A DNA stretch of 64,000 nt from Burkholderia sp. BCC1644 (lineage in GTDB: Bacteria > Pseudomonadota > Gammaproteobacteria > Burkholderiales > Burkholderiaceae). Positions 54,068-63,798 of this stretch are shown here, in pieces. How positions within the stretch are numbered: position 1 is the first letter of the stretch; every line of letters starts with the position of its first letter. The DNA is taken from positions 1 to 64,000 of the forward strand of contig NZ_CADFEI010000029.1 of NCBI RefSeq assembly GCF_902833225.1, in the 5' to 3' direction. The notes beneath the pieces are model-generated. The model saw only the letters and a program-made list of their open reading frames with translations, searched no databases and was not told the DNA's origin. The position numbers were made by a program, and so were the translations under genes.

Positions 54068-55087
54068 CTATTGGATCTCGAGATCGGCATTTCTCGATTC
54101 CGTTTGCAAGGATGCGACACCGCCGATTGAGTCGGAATATTGTGTACGGTACTCGCGTGCGGATACGCCGAAGTGATGTCGAAAGACTCGACTAAAGTGT
54201 GCGGTATTGTTAAATCCCCAACTCAAGGCGATTTCAGTAATTGAGCGATGTTGCCAAGCCGGTTGAGCAAGCCACTTTGCACATCTTTTGAGCCTTTCAT
54301 GAAGGATCATATCGCTGATGGATTCGCTGCTGGTAGAGAAGATTCGGTACAGATAGCGTCGAGAGATGCCGAGAGCTGATGCGACTTGGGAAGGGCACAA
54401 ACTAGGGTCGCGAAGATTCTCGCAGATAAAGGTACGAGCGTGGCGGAGATGCATTTCCCTGACATCCGACATGAGTACCGGAGAGGTGTTGAAATGTTCG
54501 GAAAGTGCTGTCGCGACGAGGTCAGCAGTAACACCGGAAAGATGCTCGATGATCGATGAGGAATGGTGAATGCCGATTGCCTCTCGATGCATCGCGCTGA
54601 TGTGTTCAACTGCGACGCGCCCGAGGCCGCTCTGTGCGGGCACGCTGATGGCAGTATGTTGCCGGTCGCAAGGGCCGCGTGACGACAAGAGTGTCCTGCG
54701 AAAACGCACCGTGAATTGCTGACCAGAGTATTGCCATACGAACGGCCGAGAGGCGTCAAATAGCACCATGTCATTCGGTCGGAGCTGCGCAGTCCGACCA
54801 TCTTGTGACACCACACTGATCCCGCTCAATTGCACTGACAAGAGAACATGATCGCCATCTTTAACTTCTGAAAGACCGTATCGGTGATTCGCGATGTGGT
54901 CGGACGCCTGGAGATGTGCCATGCATATCTGACCGTTATCGATCATGTCAACCTGTGCTTCGAAGGGGGATCGTGGTGCGCTCGCTATCGACATCGACAT
55001 GGGTACGCAGTGTTCCGCGATCCACTTCTCCCAAGCGGCGAGCCGATCGCACGGCTCGAACTCTGATGTGGTAAAGGAACGCCTCAT
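54068..55087 (-). CDS. AraC-family regulator, FeaR-like
   Basis: A 339-aa AraC regulator. The N-terminal AraC_binding_2 domain contains VQLSGISVVSQDGRTAQLRP and MVLFDASRPFVWQYSG, as in FeaR-type proteins. The HTH part has SQVASALGISRRYLYRIFST and SITEIALSWGFNNTAHFSRV, then FRHHFGVSAREYR. FeaR relatives control aromatic amine or alkane genes. It stands before the PLP-enzyme operon on the same strand, but the target is unknown. Confidence 0.88.
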   Translation of the reverse strand: MRRSFTTSEFEPCDRLAAWEKWIAEHCVPMSMSIASAPRSPFEAQVDMIDNGQICMAHLQASDHIANHRYGLSEVKDGDHVLLSVQLSGISVVSQDGRTAQLRPNDMVLFDASRPFVWQYSGQQFTVRFRRTLLSSRGPCDRQHTAISVPAQSGLGRVAVEHISAMHREAIGIHHSSSIIEHLSGVTADLVATALSEHFNTSPVLMSDVREMHLRHARTFICENLRDPSLCPSQVASALGISRRYLYRIFSTSSESISDMILHERLKRCAKWLAQPAWQHRSITEIALSWGFNNTAHFSRVFRHHFGVSAREYRTQYSDSIGGVASLQTESRNADLEIQ

Positions 55088-55284
55088 GATTGCTGTACCT
55101 CATTCGTCAGAATTCGTAATTCTCTGCAGACTTGAAAGTGATCCAGAAAGGCTATCAAGTCACTCTGGCTTTCCGAGCCTGAACGCTCCTCGAGCGAGGC
55201 TCGCACGGAAAGCGTTGATGCAATGAGTCCGTCGGCAGTAACATATTTGAACAATCATATGATCGACGACGGTACGATAAATCT

Positions 55285-56550
55285 CTACTTTGGTGAGTCA
55301 ACAAACTTGAGTGCCCGTTCGAAATCTTCGATCAAGTCTTCCGCATCTTCGATTCCGACTGAAACTCGAATCATCCCGTCGGGAATTCCCATCGACAAAC
55401 GAATCGCCGCTCCAGCTTCCCAGAATATGGTCGACGCAACCGGAATGACGAGTGTCCTGGTGTCGCCAAGACCTGTTGCCTTGATTGGAATGCGAAGGTA
55501 GTTGAGAAAATCGACGGTCGCGTCAGCACGGGTGAGCTCAAAAGACAGCAACCAGGAGTTCGCCCTGAATAACGTCTTGGCGATGTGGTGTTGCGGGTGA
55601 TCGGCGAGACCTGGATAGCTCACTTGCCTGACAGCGGCATGGCCTTGAAGATACTCGGCCAGAAGCAGTGCAGTCTCGCTGCATTTTTGCACGCGGAGCT
55701 CCAACGTCTCCATGCCGAGCGAGATCTGGTGCGCTTGCTCCGAGGAGAGTGACGCCCCCATGTCCCGAAGGCCCTTCTTGCGAATTTGGAGCAGGCCCTG
55801 TTGCGCCGCAGGCGCTCGACGGTATTCTTCGGCTATGTTGGGGTAGAGCTGCCAATCAAATATACCGGTATCAGTGACTGCACCTCCCAGCGCCGCGCCA
55901 TGACCAGCAATCGTTTTGCTTAGCGAATTGATGACCAAACTCGCTCCGACTGCCTTGGGGGTGAAGAGTGCCGGCGAAGTGATCGTGTTGTCGACGACAT
56001 ATGGAATGCCACGTTCGCGACAAAGTTCGCCAATTTGCCTAAGATCTGGAATCTGCGTGCCAGGATTGGCGATCGTTTCGAGGAACACCATCCGGGTTCT
56101 TTCGGTCATTGCATCTGCGACCGATTGCGCCGATGAGGTGTCCACCATCGTCACCTCAACCCCCAATCCGCGCAGGGTTCCAAGCAGACTGTTGGTGTTC
56201 CCGAAGATGAAGCGGCTAGAGATTAGATGATCGCCCGCACGCAGAAGCGTATAGAACACTGCGGAGAGTGCCCCCATTCCGGTACCGAAACACACCGTCC
56301 CAATGCCCTGTTCCAGTTCCGTGATCTTTGTTTCCAGGGCAGCAGTGGTGGGCGTGCCTTGGCGCGCGTAGTTGAAACTACCCTTCTTCGTCCCCTGAAA
56401 GACACCGATGAGGTCCTCGACCCGATCAAACCCGTATTGAACCGAGGTGTGAATAGGCGCTCTCAGCCCACCGTATTCGATACCAGTCAGTCGGTCTTTG
56501 TGCACTAAGCTTGTCGTCAGTCCAAGCTTCTTGTTCGTATTCCCACTCAT
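55285..56550 (-). CDS. Cys/Met-metabolism PLP enzyme (gamma-synthase/gamma-lyase family)
   Basis: A 421-aa PLP enzyme of the cystathionine gamma-synthase/methionine gamma-lyase family. Motifs: GSFNYARQGTPTTAALETKI, CFGTGMGALSAVFYTLLRAG, FLETIANPGTQIPDLRQIGE, VDNTITSPALFTPKAVGASL and the Lys in VINSLSKTIAGHGAALGG. It would cleave or build C-S bonds at the gamma carbon. GGAAG precedes the ATG. It is the last gene of a four-gene minus-strand run starting at the TetR gene (58656). Confidence 0.88.
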   Translation of the reverse strand: MSGNTNKKLGLTTSLVHKDRLTGIEYGGLRAPIHTSVQYGFDRVEDLIGVFQGTKKGSFNYARQGTPTTAALETKITELEQGIGTVCFGTGMGALSAVFYTLLRAGDHLISSRFIFGNTNSLLGTLRGLGVEVTMVDTSSAQSVADAMTERTRMVFLETIANPGTQIPDLRQIGELCRERGIPYVVDNTITSPALFTPKAVGASLVINSLSKTIAGHGAALGGAVTDTGIFDWQLYPNIAEEYRRAPAAQQGLLQIRKKGLRDMGASLSSEQAHQISLGMETLELRVQKCSETALLLAEYLQGHAAVRQVSYPGLADHPQHHIAKTLFRANSWLLSFELTRADATVDFLNYLRIPIKATGLGDTRTLVIPVASTIFWEAGAAIRLSMGIPDGMIRVSVGIEDAEDLIEDFERALKFVDSPK

Positions 56551-56713
56551 ATATCTTCCGTCGGCTGAAATTGAACGACTTCGACTGCGATGTCTCCATG
56601 CAGCCGCTTGTCGAGCGCGGCTGCATGCTAGCTCCAAACGATCATGGCTCCCACAATTCACGACGGGAACTCAGGGCTCTCTCGGGTAAGCCCTCGGCGT
56701 CAATTTACGAGAA

Positions 56714-57172
56714 CTATGCCAGAGCACCCAATTGTCGACGAATGTCCAGTCGATCGAAGTGTGCTCGCTTCTCGATGATCTTTCCGTCTGCAATCCTAAG
56801 AAGCATCATCAACGAGAAGCGTAGCGTCTTGCCGGTCGGCTCCACTCCTTCGATCGGACCTGATTGTTTTCCTTCGAAGGTCAAATAGGCTGCAACTTGG
56901 TCACCCTCGGCGAGCAGCGCTTCGAGCGGGAATCGGAAACCTTTGAAAGCGTCGAAGTTCTTCTTTTCTGAGTCGACGAACCCTTCCGCGCCTTGAATCG
57001 GGGTATCGACCTGCAAGTAAAAAACGAAGTCCGGATGACACAAGGCTGCGGCCGCTGAATAGTCCTCTCGCTGCAGGGCGGCGTAGAACTGCCGGACAAT
57101 GTCCTTGTTCGCTTCAACTTGAAGAGCCGCTTGGAGTGCGCGGCCCATTTCTTGGTTTGTGTCGGCTGACAT
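56714..57172 (-). CDS. NTF2-like (SnoaL) protein
   Basis: A 152-aa protein of the NTF2-like fold. KDIVRQFYAALQREDYSAAA and HPDFVFYL form the N-terminal helix-strand pattern, and LMMLLRIADGKIIEKRAHFD is the usual C-terminal signature of SnoaL-type ketosteroid-isomerase-like proteins. It may be an isomerase, a hydrolase or a binding partner. It lies 48 nt after the metallo-hydrolase gene. Confidence 0.85.
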   Translation of the reverse strand: MSADTNQEMGRALQAALQVEANKDIVRQFYAALQREDYSAAAALCHPDFVFYLQVDTPIQGAEGFVDSEKKNFDAFKGFRFPLEALLAEGDQVAAYLTFEGKQSGPIEGVEPTGKTLRFSLMMLLRIADGKIIEKRAHFDRLDIRRQLGALA

Positions 57173-57220
57173 GATTTTGTACCTTTCGTGCGAAATGAAT
57201 CGAGTTGCGTCGACAAGCCT

Positions 57221-57991
57221 TTAGAGAGTGCAGGTCTCGCCGTCTTCCGGGATGAGCAGAAACCCGGTCATGCCTTTTTCGGCGGAGAATTCACGCAGTT
57301 CCTTTCGGGTCAAGGTCGCATGATTGACCGCTTCCATGTGCGTTGCGAACAGCATAGCTTGGGGCGCGGCCTGATGGACTTTATAGACGTCCTCCTTGCC
57401 CATGATGATCGAACCCAAGCCGGGAACTTGCGCATCGCCGCTGTTCAGGATGATGGCCTCCGGCTTGTAGGCTTTCAGGTTGTCTTCCACATACTTGTTC
57501 CAAATCGTGTCGCCAGCCAGGTACAGAGTTTTTTCTTCCGGATGCTTGAAAACGACACCGCTCACTTGTCCGAGCAAATGGCCGATGGCGTGAATCGCTT
57601 CGTCCGATCCATGTTGGCCAGGCGTCTTGATGAGCGTCAATCCGTTGAATTCGGTGCTCTCAGTCATCAGACGAACGTCGGTGAAGCCCGATTCCTTCAC
57701 GATGTTGGCATCCTCTTCATGCTGGACGAAGATCGGCATGTCCTTCGGGATCAAGGATTTGGCGCCGTCATCCCAGTGATCCAGATGGGTGTGGGTAACG
57801 ATGATGGCGTCCACGTCGAGAATCTGATCGACAGGGAGGGGCAGTTCGACGGTCGGCCAATTCAGGTGGCTATTCGCCGTACCTTCGAATCCGGGGTAGG
57901 TGTCCTTGGGGGACAGCACGGGATCGACGAGGAACCTCGTGCCGGCGATTTCGACGATGACTGTCGCATTGCGGATTTGCTGGATCTTCAT
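57221..57991 (-). CDS. MBL-fold metallo-hydrolase
   Basis: A 256-aa metallo-beta-lactamase-fold hydrolase of the UlaG-like type. Metal ligands lie in IIVTHTHLDHWDDGAK, a His in TPGQHGSDEAIHAIG, Asp in LYLAGDTIWNKY and His in LFATHMEAVNHATLTRKEL. AGGAG stands before the ATG at 57991. It is the second gene after TetR and has a decayed relative at 6140-6616. The substrate may be a lactone or phospho-ester, but nothing here decides that. Confidence 0.9.
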   Translation of the reverse strand: MKIQQIRNATVIVEIAGTRFLVDPVLSPKDTYPGFEGTANSHLNWPTVELPLPVDQILDVDAIIVTHTHLDHWDDGAKSLIPKDMPIFVQHEEDANIVKESGFTDVRLMTESTEFNGLTLIKTPGQHGSDEAIHAIGHLLGQVSGVVFKHPEEKTLYLAGDTIWNKYVEDNLKAYKPEAIILNSGDAQVPGLGSIIMGKEDVYKVHQAAPQAMLFATHMEAVNHATLTRKELREFSAEKGMTGFLLIPEDGETCTL

Positions 57992-58077
57992 GGGGACGCT
58001 CCTTCTGCGTGGGGGGGTTAAGTACCAATCGTTACATAATGAAGTAAAAAAAGTGCGTGCGAGACGCACGCACACGT

Positions 58078-58656
58078 TCAGTCGAGATTCGAGAATAGCA
58101 GCCGCAAGGCGTCATCAAGTCGCTCAGAATCGTAACCGGCGCGAACCATCACCTGGAGTCCTGGGAACGCTACGACCAACAGCCTCGCTGTGTCACGTGC
58201 CGGCTTGGCACTCTTCACTGATCCTTCTGCTTGACCGCGTTCGATCGCGCGTGTCAGAGCGTCTTCAATACACTGGAAATCCTGTTGAACCCGCACTCGA
58301 ACTTCAGAATCGTGCGGAGCCATCTCGACAGCTTGATTTATGCTCATGCATCCGCGTGTGAACTCCGGTGCGCGGGCATCAGCGACGATCATTCGAAAAA
58401 AAACTTCGATGGCGTGGCGAGCCGGCCCATGCTCCAAAATACGACGCATGTCGTGAGCGCGCTCACCCCGGTATGCGTCGAACGCAGCCAGAAACAGTTC
58501 GCGCTTTCCGCCAAATGCCCCGTACAAGCTGCTCTTGCCCAGTCCTGTCGCTGCTACCAAATCAGTAACCGAGGTGCCTTCATAGCCTTTACGCCAGAAC
58601 ACGCCCATTGCTTGGTGCAAAACCTCTGCGGCGTCGAATTCTCGCGGCCGCGCCAT
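58078..58656 (-). CDS. TetR-family transcriptional regulator (second)
   Basis: A 192-aa TetR regulator. The HTH is in residues 1-50 (REFDAAEVLHQAMGVFWRKG, TSVTDLVAATGLGKSSLYGA). The C-terminal part (RGCMSINQAVEMAPHD) is the pattern of the NemR/YxaF group, which often respond to reactive electrophiles. It starts a same-strand run with the hydrolase, NTF2-like and PLP genes (gaps 86, 48 and 163 nt), so it probably controls them and itself. Confidence 0.9.
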   Translation of the reverse strand: MARPREFDAAEVLHQAMGVFWRKGYEGTSVTDLVAATGLGKSSLYGAFGGKRELFLAAFDAYRGERAHDMRRILEHGPARHAIEVFFRMIVADARAPEFTRGCMSINQAVEMAPHDSEVRVRVQQDFQCIEDALTRAIERGQAEGSVKSAKPARDTARLLVVAFPGLQVMVRAGYDSERLDDALRLLFSNLD

Positions 58657-59071
58657 AGACTACCTCCACTTCAACTGCGATTTACCTATCACCTTGCGAG
58701 GCATTATGGAACGAGCGGTACGAAATGTCAACCATGTTCGTCGCGTCGCTCATCGGTGGCGACGGCAGACCGTCCAAATACAAAATAGGGAGCGATTATC
58801 GTGGGTGGCACCGATGACTCTCGGGCTCAGTGTGGTCGTGCTTCGGTGAGCGCGTGTCTCGTACCGAACGCTACCATTGGCTGCTTGGAGACAAAGCATC
58901 AATGTACGTTGCGAGGCCGGCCTTCATGGAAACGTCCTCGGCGTGGACTGGATGCGCGTCAATTTTGAACAAGTTGACGTCGCCAATCGCGTGGCGATAT
59001 TGTGCAATCGGCTTGAAGGGGGTTCCCCTAGTTGTCGAGGCTAGCCGATCGTGGCAGATTTTGCTTGTTAA
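58657..59071. other. Divergent promoter region
   Basis: About 415 bases between the TetR gene and the sigma-54 activator, which point away from each other. No gene and no convincing -24/-12 element was seen. Confidence 0.4.
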
Positions 59072-61042
59072 GTGGTGGTGGAATTTCAATTGGCTGCTCA
59101 GCTCCTAAGAGCCGTGGGAGGTGTCCGCGGTCTTACCCATACCGAAACCTCGGTCTCGTACCAGTTGCAAGTCGCGAATCTGGTGCGCGATCAGTTGCGC
59201 TCAGACGGAGTGCTGCCCGAAGGCGTGCTGCGGGAGGATATTGAGGCGTCTTGGCGACGAAGCATCGACCAGGGTGTTCGCTGGTATGACCATTCATTGC
59301 TGGATCTTCCGGATGCGAAGTGCCAGGAAGAGATGCGTGAGATGAACCGCGCTTTGCTGGATGCAGCGACACCTGAACTCCGCTTTCTTGCGGAGCGTTG
59401 CTCCCCACAAGAAGTTGTCATTCTGACCGACGCCGATGCGGCGATCCTGAAAATTGATGGTCACGTGGTTCGATTCAAGGAGCAAATTGGAATCCGCGAC
59501 ATGCGTCCTGGCGCTTGCTGGAGCGAATCCCTGCGAGGAACGAACGCTCTCGGGATGGCGCTCATCGAAGGCCGATCCGTACTTGTGGATAGCGGCGAGC
59601 ACTTTCTGGACAGTTTGAACCGCGTTTCATGCAGATCGATGCCTATCGCGGACGCGTATGGCAAGATTCTCGGTGTGCTGGATGTGACTCGTGACGGGCC
59701 GCTTCCGTTCCAAGACACGACCTTTATGCTGATGAATACGGTGGCACGACATATCGAGCGCCGGGTGTTCGCTGCTACGTTCCCCGAGCATGTTCTGGTT
59801 GCTATACACCCATACGAGCAATATCTCGATTCGGCATGGTCCGGTCTATTGGCCATCACAGATGACGGTACGATCGTGGCTGCCAATTTCCAGGCATGTG
59901 AGCTGTTGAATCTTAAGAGGTCGGAAATCGTCGGTCGCCAATGCGGCGACCCGTTGCAGCTGCGTGGCACGACATTTATGACTGTCCTAGAACAAGCTCA
60001 CGGACTGCAGATCTCTGGCATGCAGCATGATTTTCGGTTCAAGGTTCTTGCATTGCCTCGGTATTCTGTCCCTGGAATTGTGCGCGCCAACGCACATACG
60101 GGAGCGGCGGAGGACGAATCTCCTTTGGCCGCGCTTGCCGGTGGAGAACGCCAGTTGCTGCGCTCATTGCAGATGGCGCGCCAGGGCTTGAACAACGGTG
60201 TGCCGGTCTTGCTACAAGGAGAGACGGGTACGGGTAAGGAGGTGGTTGCGAGGGGGTTGCACGATGCCAGCACGCGTGCTGGAAAGTCGTTCGTCGCAGT
60301 GAACTGCGCTGCTATTCCCGAAGGGCTAATCGAGTCGGAACTGTTCGGCTACCGGGAGGGGGCTTTCACCGGGGCTAGAAAGGGAGGAGCCGTTGGGCGC
60401 CTGATGCAAGCGAATGGAGGGACGCTCTTTTTAGACGAAATCGGAGACATGCCCACTGCTCTGCAGGCTCGCCTATTGCGGGTTCTACAGGAACGCAAAG
60501 TTGCTCCATTGGGCCCCGGCGGCGAACAGGATATCGACGTGGCAGTGATCTGCGCGACCCACCGAGACTTGAGAACGCTTGTGCGCGACAAGATATTTCG
60601 GGAGGACCTTTACTATCGGGTCAATGGCTTCTCGATTCGTCTCCCTGCGTTGCGTGAGAGGCACGACATCGATTTGCTTGTACTGTCGATATTGAAGAGG
60701 CTCGGGGCGCCGGAGGTGCGTATCAGTGACGAGCTAGCGAGAGTTTTTCGGAAGCACCAGTGGCCAGGCAATATTCGCCAACTCGAAATGGTGTTGCGGA
60801 CTGCGTTGGCGGTTCGGTGCGACGGCGAGATCGAGCTTGGGCTGGATCATATGTGCGTTGGGTTTGTTGACGCCGATGCCTGCCTGGCTCCAGCAAATTC
60901 GGTTGGATTGATTCGCAAGCAAGAAGCTCATTTGATTCGCGATGCACTGGAAAAGCACGACGGAAATGTGGCTGAAGCTGCAAAGACTCTGGGCATTGGC
61001 CGGTCTACGCTTTATCGAAAAATTAAGGAAATTCAGGGTTAA
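59072..61042 (+). CDS. Sigma-54-dependent activator, AcoR/DhaR-like
   Basis: A 656-aa enhancer-binding protein. The N-terminal ~330 residues hold LREDIEASWRRSIDQGVRWY, a GAF-type sensor and a PAS-like segment (SGLLAITDDGTIVAANFQAC). The AAA+ core has Walker A GETGTGKE (near 383), ESELFGYREGAFTGARKGG with the sigma-54-contacting GAFTGA, and Walker B TLFLDEIGD. A Fis HTH ends it (GNVAEAAKTLGIGRSTLYRK). The GTG at 59072 is the longest choice; a later start is possible. Its target operon is not obvious nearby. Confidence 0.92.
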   Translation: MVVEFQLAAQLLRAVGGVRGLTHTETSVSYQLQVANLVRDQLRSDGVLPEGVLREDIEASWRRSIDQGVRWYDHSLLDLPDAKCQEEMREMNRALLDAATPELRFLAERCSPQEVVILTDADAAILKIDGHVVRFKEQIGIRDMRPGACWSESLRGTNALGMALIEGRSVLVDSGEHFLDSLNRVSCRSMPIADAYGKILGVLDVTRDGPLPFQDTTFMLMNTVARHIERRVFAATFPEHVLVAIHPYEQYLDSAWSGLLAITDDGTIVAANFQACELLNLKRSEIVGRQCGDPLQLRGTTFMTVLEQAHGLQISGMQHDFRFKVLALPRYSVPGIVRANAHTGAAEDESPLAALAGGERQLLRSLQMARQGLNNGVPVLLQGETGTGKEVVARGLHDASTRAGKSFVAVNCAAIPEGLIESELFGYREGAFTGARKGGAVGRLMQANGGTLFLDEIGDMPTALQARLLRVLQERKVAPLGPGGEQDIDVAVICATHRDLRTLVRDKIFREDLYYRVNGFSIRLPALRERHDIDLLVLSILKRLGAPEVRISDELARVFRKHQWPGNIRQLEMVLRTALAVRCDGEIELGLDHMCVGFVDADACLAPANSVGLIRKQEAHLIRDALEKHDGNVAEAAKTLGIGRSTLYRKIKEIQG

Positions 61043-61429
61043 CGACGTCTCAATTGGCCACTTTTGCACGATCCTGATACGCGTAGCTCACGAATACGGT
61101 TACTCGTTGGAATTCCATCTGATTCGCGAGAAACCACAGTTCTGCCGATGAGACGGATGTGTCGACGACCTGCGGATTGACGACGTTTGGGCACGCCTTC
61201 CGTATTGAATCGTGTGTACGTCTGCCCGCGGAATACTTAGCGTAACGATGGCTAAATGAGCAATCGTTCCGAAACGATCGTCGATCGACTTGAGTGCAAG
61301 CAACCTGCATTGAGTTCCCCTCAGCTTCACCGCAAAGATCCAGTGGCGAGGGTCGGCATCAAGCCAATCTTCGGTATGGAGTTCGCAGGATTTCGTGGAG
61401 AGTCTATAACCAACTGACGGATGATGGCT
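61043..61429. other. Intergenic, no gene seen
   Basis: About 390 bases after the activator gene. No recognisable frame, terminator or repeat. Confidence 0.4.
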
Positions 61430-61965
61430 CAGGTGGCGAAAATGACGAAGTCGCCACGGTATCCGAATACACGACTAGCGTACAAGTTCACCAAGACATA
61501 CCGCAGGAAATTTTCTGTAGAAGCGATGTGCGAAGTGCTCGGTGTATGGCGTGCGTTCACGCGTTCTGCGGCCTCGCGGAAAAACTCCACACGTATCTGC
61601 CTTAGGCGTGCCGCTGATGCCAGCGCTGGTACGGCTTCTTGAACGATGCTCCTCCGTGAGGGCTGCCACCGACGGTGCGGCCGGATGCCAGCGGGCGCGC
61701 AAGTGGTGGCAGTGCCACGCGCTCGGACTTCGACCCCTTGCCGGTCACCGCGAGGCATAACGCACCCGCGGGCATGTGTCGTGATGTCACCCACCGTCGC
61801 CGTCACCAGTTCCTGTGCACGCAGATCGGTCGCGTAACCGAAATCCAGCACGAAACGCAGACGTTCCGCAGCAGGTGCTGTCGAGTCAGTGTGCTCGAGC
61901 CGGTCGCCAGGGCCCGCAGGATCCTGGTGGATGGTCACGTGCCAGCTATCGAGCTCGGCGAAATC
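61430..61965 (-). pseudogene. Tyrosine recombinase relic
   Basis: In one minus-strand frame RLRFVLDFGYATDLRAQELV and TATVGDI give the Arg-box region of a phage-type integrase. In another, VTGKGSKSERVALPPLARPL gives the beta-hairpin that follows, and EFFREAAERVNARH resembles the next helix. The frame shifts and gaps, and the HxxR/Tyr box is missing. It is the remains of an island or phage integrase unlike the two at the left end. Confidence 0.7.
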
Positions 61966-62317
61966 CATTTCGCGATGCTCAAAATCACCCAACACACTCG
62001 TTTCCCGTCAGGCAAACACATTCACATCGACAAAGGCGATCCGGCTTCGGTCAACATGCCGACCACTGAAGGTGAGCTTCAAGGGGCAGACATCTAACCT
62101 TTCTAACGTGCAGCTACGAGTTTGGATGGTAACGAGGTTTGCAGCGTCGTTAATGCTTGCTCATGTGGACAGGTTCGCCTAGTGATAGACCTATCGTGGC
62201 AGACAGCTGGAGCTGTTCTGTCTTGTAGCCGAAGGTGAGGTCGTGTTGCGAGCGGCGCAACAAGTCATCGCGATGCATGTACGCAAAAGTGTAATTGGCG
62301 GCGTCGGAAAGGCGATA
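61966..62317. other. Intergenic, no gene seen
   Basis: About 350 bases between the recombinase relic and the porin terminator region, without a supportable frame. Confidence 0.35.
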
Positions 62318-62350
62318 AGGATGAGTCTTCCCGCGGGGAAGACTCATCCT
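62318..62350 (-). terminator. Strong hairpin after the porin gene
   Basis: Perfect 15-bp arms (AGGATGAGTCTTCCC and its inverse) with a 3-nt loop, 46 nt beyond the porin stop. The T run is weak, so it is either a terminator with a poor tail or another structural element. Confidence 0.55.
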
Positions 62351-62395
62351 GTGGACTGGAAGATTGACCAGCCCGGGAGAGCTAGAACGAGATCC

Positions 62396-63526
62396 TCAGA
62401 AGCGGTGCCTAATGCCGAGCATCACGAGTGTCTGGGTACTTGTGCCTCCGGCGGTGTACGTATCAGCAATTACGGCTTGAGCAGGGCCGAGGCCATTTGA
62501 GCCAGAGGCATGGCCGTATCCGGCCGAAGCATAGAGGTCTGTTCGTTTTGACAGTGCGTAGTCGGCCGCAGCGGTTACCTGATGATAGGTGGCGGACGAA
62601 TCACCGTGCGACTTCATGTAGTCGTAGCCGACTTCAAGCAAAGTCGCCGGCGACACCTGCCACGCGGTAAAGACCGATACATTGTTGAATCGCTCGGCCC
62701 CTCTAAAGGTTGAATCTGCGTCGGCAAGATACTCGGCGTAGCTGTAGTACCCACCAATCGTCACTGGGCCAACCACGTATGCTGCCCCTGCTCGTGCAAC
62801 GTTATATTTGCTTGCACTGGCATAAGCGGAGTTGACTGGGCTAAAGAAGTTGCCAGACGCGCTTGATGCTCCGCGACTCGCGGAACGAGCGTTGCCGTTG
62901 TCTGCATGGAAGTAACCGCTGGCCAGCGTCAAAGACCCGATTGAATAGTTCAACGCGGCACTGTATGAGTGCCCGGAACCGACGCTGCCCGCAACGTTGC
63001 CGAACCCGTATTGGAGGGCGAGCTGCAGTCCTCCCCAAGTGGGACTTACCCATTTAACAGCATTGTCGATCTTCGTCGTTCCGTCTGCCAGATCTATGTC
63101 GCCGGGCGCCGTAAAGTATTCCAAAAGAGAGTTACCTTGAACTGGAATAACTAGATCTATAAGGCCGTCAAATTGCCGGCCAAATGTCAATGCCCCATAT
63201 TTATCGTTTTTCAATCCAACATATGATTGACGTGTAAACAGACGGTGCGAATCTGAGGATGCTCCATTGTTTATGTCAAATTGATTCTCAAGAGTGAAAA
63301 GGGCCGACCAACCGCCACCCAAGTCCTCATTGCCACGCATGCCCCAAACAGTAGGTGACATCTGGCCACTTTGCATAGAGATTCCGTTGTTGGATCCTCC
63401 GTTATTGTGGATATACTGAATGGAGTTGTCTAAAACGCCGTACAAGGTAACTGAGGACTGCGCGAATGCATGACCGTAAATGCAGGTGGAAAATCCGCAA
63501 ATAAGGTTGAAAACCTTCTTTTTCAT
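62396..63526 (-). CDS. Outer-membrane porin (third)
   Basis: A 376-aa Burkholderiales porin. The signal peptide is cut after GHAFA, before QSSVTLYGVLDNSIQYIHNN. Family stretches are GNEDLGGGWSALFTLENQFD, GALTFGRQFDGLIDLV, NAVKWVSPTWGGLQLALQYG, YALSKRTDLYASAGYGHASG and the terminal LVMLGIRHRF. GGAGAT stands before the ATG. Upstream DNA (63530-63660) is AT-rich. It may serve the sigma-54- or TetR-controlled genes nearby, but no link is seen. Confidence 0.92.
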   Translation of the reverse strand: MKKKVFNLICGFSTCIYGHAFAQSSVTLYGVLDNSIQYIHNNGGSNNGISMQSGQMSPTVWGMRGNEDLGGGWSALFTLENQFDINNGASSDSHRLFTRQSYVGLKNDKYGALTFGRQFDGLIDLVIPVQGNSLLEYFTAPGDIDLADGTTKIDNAVKWVSPTWGGLQLALQYGFGNVAGSVGSGHSYSAALNYSIGSLTLASGYFHADNGNARSASRGASSASGNFFSPVNSAYASASKYNVARAGAAYVVGPVTIGGYYSYAEYLADADSTFRGAERFNNVSVFTAWQVSPATLLEVGYDYMKSHGDSSATYHQVTAAADYALSKRTDLYASAGYGHASGSNGLGPAQAVIADTYTAGGTSTQTLVMLGIRHRF

Positions 63527-63798
63527 AAGAATCTCCGAACGATAAATTTTGTGTTGTTTTTAACGGGAATTGGTGGCATTTCCTCCGTTGATATGGGGTT
63601 GGGTTATATTTTCGTAGATTCGTTGAGTTGATGTTATTGAGCCATGTCGACAGTCAATGGATTGGATTTTCTCATACGTGAATATAAGCATTCCAAATCA
63701 AATATCATGGACATCGGCGAAGTGGTTTGACTTGTTGGCAAAGTCAACTGAATTCGTGGGCAGTACGCGGATCCGCAGTGAGGTTGTAGGAGATGTTG

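Noticed and set aside
58657..59071. A sigma-54 (-24/-12) promoter near the sigma-54 activator and in front of the porin, OmpW and aminotransferase genes
   Set aside because: Partial GG/GC pairs were seen, but none with correct 10-nt spacing and flanking bases.
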